A DNA stretch of 7,483 nucleotides from NCBI GenBank assembly GCA_034716535.1, contig JAYEJW010000515.1, positions 1 through 7,483 on the forward strand. The letters run 5' to 3'. The position numbers and the translations under genes are program-made. The stretch comes from JAYEJW01 sp034716535. GTDB taxonomy: Bacteria; Pseudomonadota; Gammaproteobacteria; Chromatiales; Chromatiaceae. Within the stretch, counting starts at the first letter, position 1; every line of letters starts with the position of its first letter. The notes below the pieces were generated by a model. It searched no databases. It was not told the DNA's origin and saw only the letters and a list, made by a program, of their open reading frames with translations. This document shows, piece after piece, positions 5,940 to 7,483 of this stretch.

Positions 5940-7367
5940 GTGGTTCAACGCAAGGAACCGAGCACTAGATCCAAGCGCCGTACCAACGGGCGTCGACGGG
6001 ATAAGCCTTCGTCTTCGGCGCGTCGCCCGCGCAGCCGGTTTTGGGGAATCGTTGGCCGCTGGATGCTTCTGCTGGTTCTCGCCGCCGGTCTGGCGGGCGT
6101 TCTCTACGCCATTCACCTGGACGGCCTGGTTCGCGCCAAGTTCGAGGGCAAGCGCTGGGCATTACCGGCACGAGTGTATGCCCGCCCGCTCGAGCTTTAC
6201 GCCGGTCGCCCCCTGAGCGCAGAGGCCATGGAGGGTGAGCTTGGACGCTTGGAGTACCGCAAGGTCAATGATCCCGAGCGCGTCGGCACCTACGCGCGCA
6301 ACGGCGACCGCTTCGTGGTGCGTACCAGGTCGTTCCGCTTTTGGGACGGCTCGGAGCCCGGTCGCTACCTCGACATCCGTATCGCCGACGGCCACATCGA
6401 GCAGCTCCAGGATGCCGGTGGTGGTGCAGATGAGGCCCTCGTGCGTCTGGATGCGGCCCTGATCGCCAGCATCTATCCCACCCACAACGAAGACCGGGTT
6501 CTGGTGCGGAGCAAGGATCTGCCGGACCTGTTGGTCGACACGCTGATGGCGGTGGAGGATCGGGATTTCTACGGTCACTATGGCGTCGATCCCATGGCGA
6601 TCGCTCGCGCCATGTGGCACAACCTGCAGGCGGGGGCGGTGGTGGAGGGCGGCAGCACCCTGACCCAGCAGTTGGTGAAGAATTTCTATCTGACCCACGA
6701 GCGCACATTTTCGCGCAAGATCAACGAAGCCCTCATGGCCGTGCTTCTGGACCTGCGTTACGACAAGGACGAGATTCTGGAGGCCTACGCCAACGAGATC
6801 TTCCTCGGCCAGGACGGCAACCGGGCCATCCACGGCTTCGGTCTGGCGAGCCGCTTTTATTTCAACCGCTCGCTCGACGAGCTCGGTGTCCCCGAGACAG
6901 CACTGCTCGTGGCCTTGATCAAGGGGCCGTCCTACTACGATCCCCGGCGCAATCCCGAGAGGGCCACCAAGCGGCGCAACCTGATTGTCGACACCCTGGC
7001 GCAACAGGGCGTGGTCACGCCGGAGCAGGCGGAGGCGGCCAAGCGTGCGCCCCTGGGCGTCAGCAACAAGGGGGGGCGGCCCGCCGGCGCCTATCCTGCC
7101 TTCCTCCAACTCGTGCGCCGGCAGCTGCAGCGGGACTATCGGGAGGAGGACCTTCGTTCCGAGGGGTTGCGCATCTTCACCACCCTCGATCCCCTGGTAC
7201 AGACCGAGGCCGAGGGGGCGATACGCAAGCGGCTACCCAAGCTGGAGCGCTCGCGGGGCTTCAAAACCGGGACCTTCGAGAGCGCGGCGGTCGTCGCCTC
7301 TGCCAACCAGGGGGAGGTCCTGGCGCTCGTCGGCGGGCGCGAAACCACCTTCGCCAGATGGCGGTGA
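5940..7367 (+). CDS. mrcB: Penicillin-binding protein 1B, truncated: glycosyltransferase half only
   Basis: The N-terminal 475 codons of a bifunctional class A PBP that polymerises lipid II and cross-links peptidoglycan in the periplasm. It has a basic cytoplasmic tail (residues 1-40), one membrane anchor (about 41-60), a UB2H domain (about 70-160, the LpoB-binding region in E. coli) and a GT51 glycosyltransferase domain. GT51 motifs are EDRDFYGH with catalytic Glu206, GGSTLTQQLVKN (237-248), RKINEALMA and the EAYANEIFLG block. The linker runs to LALVGGRETTFA, which aligns with the PBP1B segment (MVGGSEPQFAGYNRA in E. coli), then changes to RWR and a stop. The whole transpeptidase domain, with its SxxK serine and KTG motif, is missing; E. 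coli PBP1B is 844 aa. GTG 5940 is the first possible start, because an in-frame TGA lies at 5934. The nearest purine-rich run, AGGGAG (5921-5926), is rather distant. The break is probably not native (see the junction finding). Confidence 0.92.
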   Translation: MVQRKEPSTRSKRRTNGRRRDKPSSSARRPRSRFWGIVGRWMLLLVLAAGLAGVLYAIHLDGLVRAKFEGKRWALPARVYARPLELYAGRPLSAEAMEGELGRLEYRKVNDPERVGTYARNGDRFVVRTRSFRFWDGSEPGRYLDIRIADGHIEQLQDAGGGADEALVRLDAALIASIYPTHNEDRVLVRSKDLPDLLVDTLMAVEDRDFYGHYGVDPMAIARAMWHNLQAGAVVEGGSTLTQQLVKNFYLTHERTFSRKINEALMAVLLDLRYDKDEILEAYANEIFLGQDGNRAIHGFGLASRFYFNRSLDELGVPETALLVALIKGPSYYDPRRNPERATKRRNLIVDTLAQQGVVTPEQAEAAKRAPLGVSNKGGRPAGAYPAFLQLVRRQLQRDYREEDLRSEGLRIFTTLDPLVQTEAEGAIRKRLPKLERSRGFKTGTFESAAVVASANQGEVLALVGGRETTFARWR

Positions 7368-7483
7368 TGTACAAGGGCCACATTATGGAATATTCGCCTG
7401 CCGATGAGCTCTTTGATAATCCCGTACACCCCTATACCCATTTACTGCTTTCCGCCATCCCGGATTCTGAACAGCGCACAGAA
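7358..7483 (+). CDS. C-terminal fragment of an Opp/Dpp-type peptide ABC transporter ATPase, open at the right edge
   Basis: Forty-two codons run without a stop to the end of the window. They read MAVMYKGHIMEYSPADELF followed by DNPVHPYTHLLLSAIPD. This is the hallmark region after the H-loop of OppD/OppF/DppD/DppF ATPases, typically AVMYxGxIVExG, then ELFxxPxHPYTxxLLxAxP. The Walker A, Q-loop, signature and Walker B parts that should come before are absent; the sequence directly upstream is mrcB in another reading phase. The first ATG here is an internal residue of the family, so this is not a separate small gene. G+C is about 50% (62 of 123 bases from 7361 by hand count) against about 70% just upstream, with codons such as TTA, CTT, GTA and AAT that are rare elsewhere in the window. 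It most likely comes from another genome or locus. Confidence 0.8.
   Translation, partial: MAVMYKGHIMEYSPADELFDNPVHPYTHLLLSAIPDSEQRTE

Noticed and set aside
6162..7109. 315-codon antisense open frame opposite mrcB
   Set aside because: It lies wholly opposite the conserved glycosyltransferase coding sequence and its product shows no domain.
1..7483. CRISPR array, insertion sequence, tRNA or rRNA
   Set aside because: No regularly spaced repeats, transposase or terminal inverted repeats, cloverleaf or rRNA-like sequence was seen.

Overview
The window is GC-rich, about two-thirds G+C over most of its length. Its genes are tightly packed and all on the plus strand. The YadG/YadH exporter and the UB2H-containing PBP1B are typical of Gammaproteobacteria. 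The base composition points to a GC-rich lineage, perhaps Chromatiales/Ectothiorhodospiraceae-like, but nothing here fixes the genus.

Layout. (1) Bases 2-3775 hold two tandem genes for non-canonical Hsp70-family ATPases. The first is cut by the left edge and shows only its C-terminal third to half. The second is complete (930 aa) and carries a long C-terminal extension of the DUF3731 type. They are 27 bp apart and are very probably one operon of paralogues. (2) Bases 3776-4062 are non-coding and unusually structured: several short hairpins, two pairs of direct repeats, a 7-bp dyad and a plausible sigma-70 promoter. (3) Bases 4063-5768 are a translationally coupled ABC-2 exporter pair, yadG (ATPase) and yadH (permease), with overlapping stop and start codons. 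(4) Bases 5769-5939 are a spacer with a terminator-like hairpin. (5) Bases 5940-7367 encode the N-terminal part of penicillin-binding protein 1B (mrcB): membrane anchor, UB2H domain and complete glycosyltransferase domain. (6) At about 7354-7358 the mrcB sequence stops matching its family in mid-codon and is replaced by an in-frame C-terminal fragment of an Opp/Dpp-type peptide-transporter ATPase. G+C falls to about 50% over this tail.

Function. The Hsp70 pair probably forms a specialised chaperone or regulatory ATPase unit, separate from the housekeeping dnaK-dnaJ-grpE system; no J-protein or GrpE gene is visible. YadG and YadH should together form an inner-membrane exporter of unknown substrate. 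MrcB would build peptidoglycan, but the version here lacks its transpeptidase half. No mobile element, CRISPR array, tRNA or rRNA was seen. The two points most worth following are the mrcB/opp chimeric junction, most likely an assembly or library artefact, and the structured leader region before yadG.
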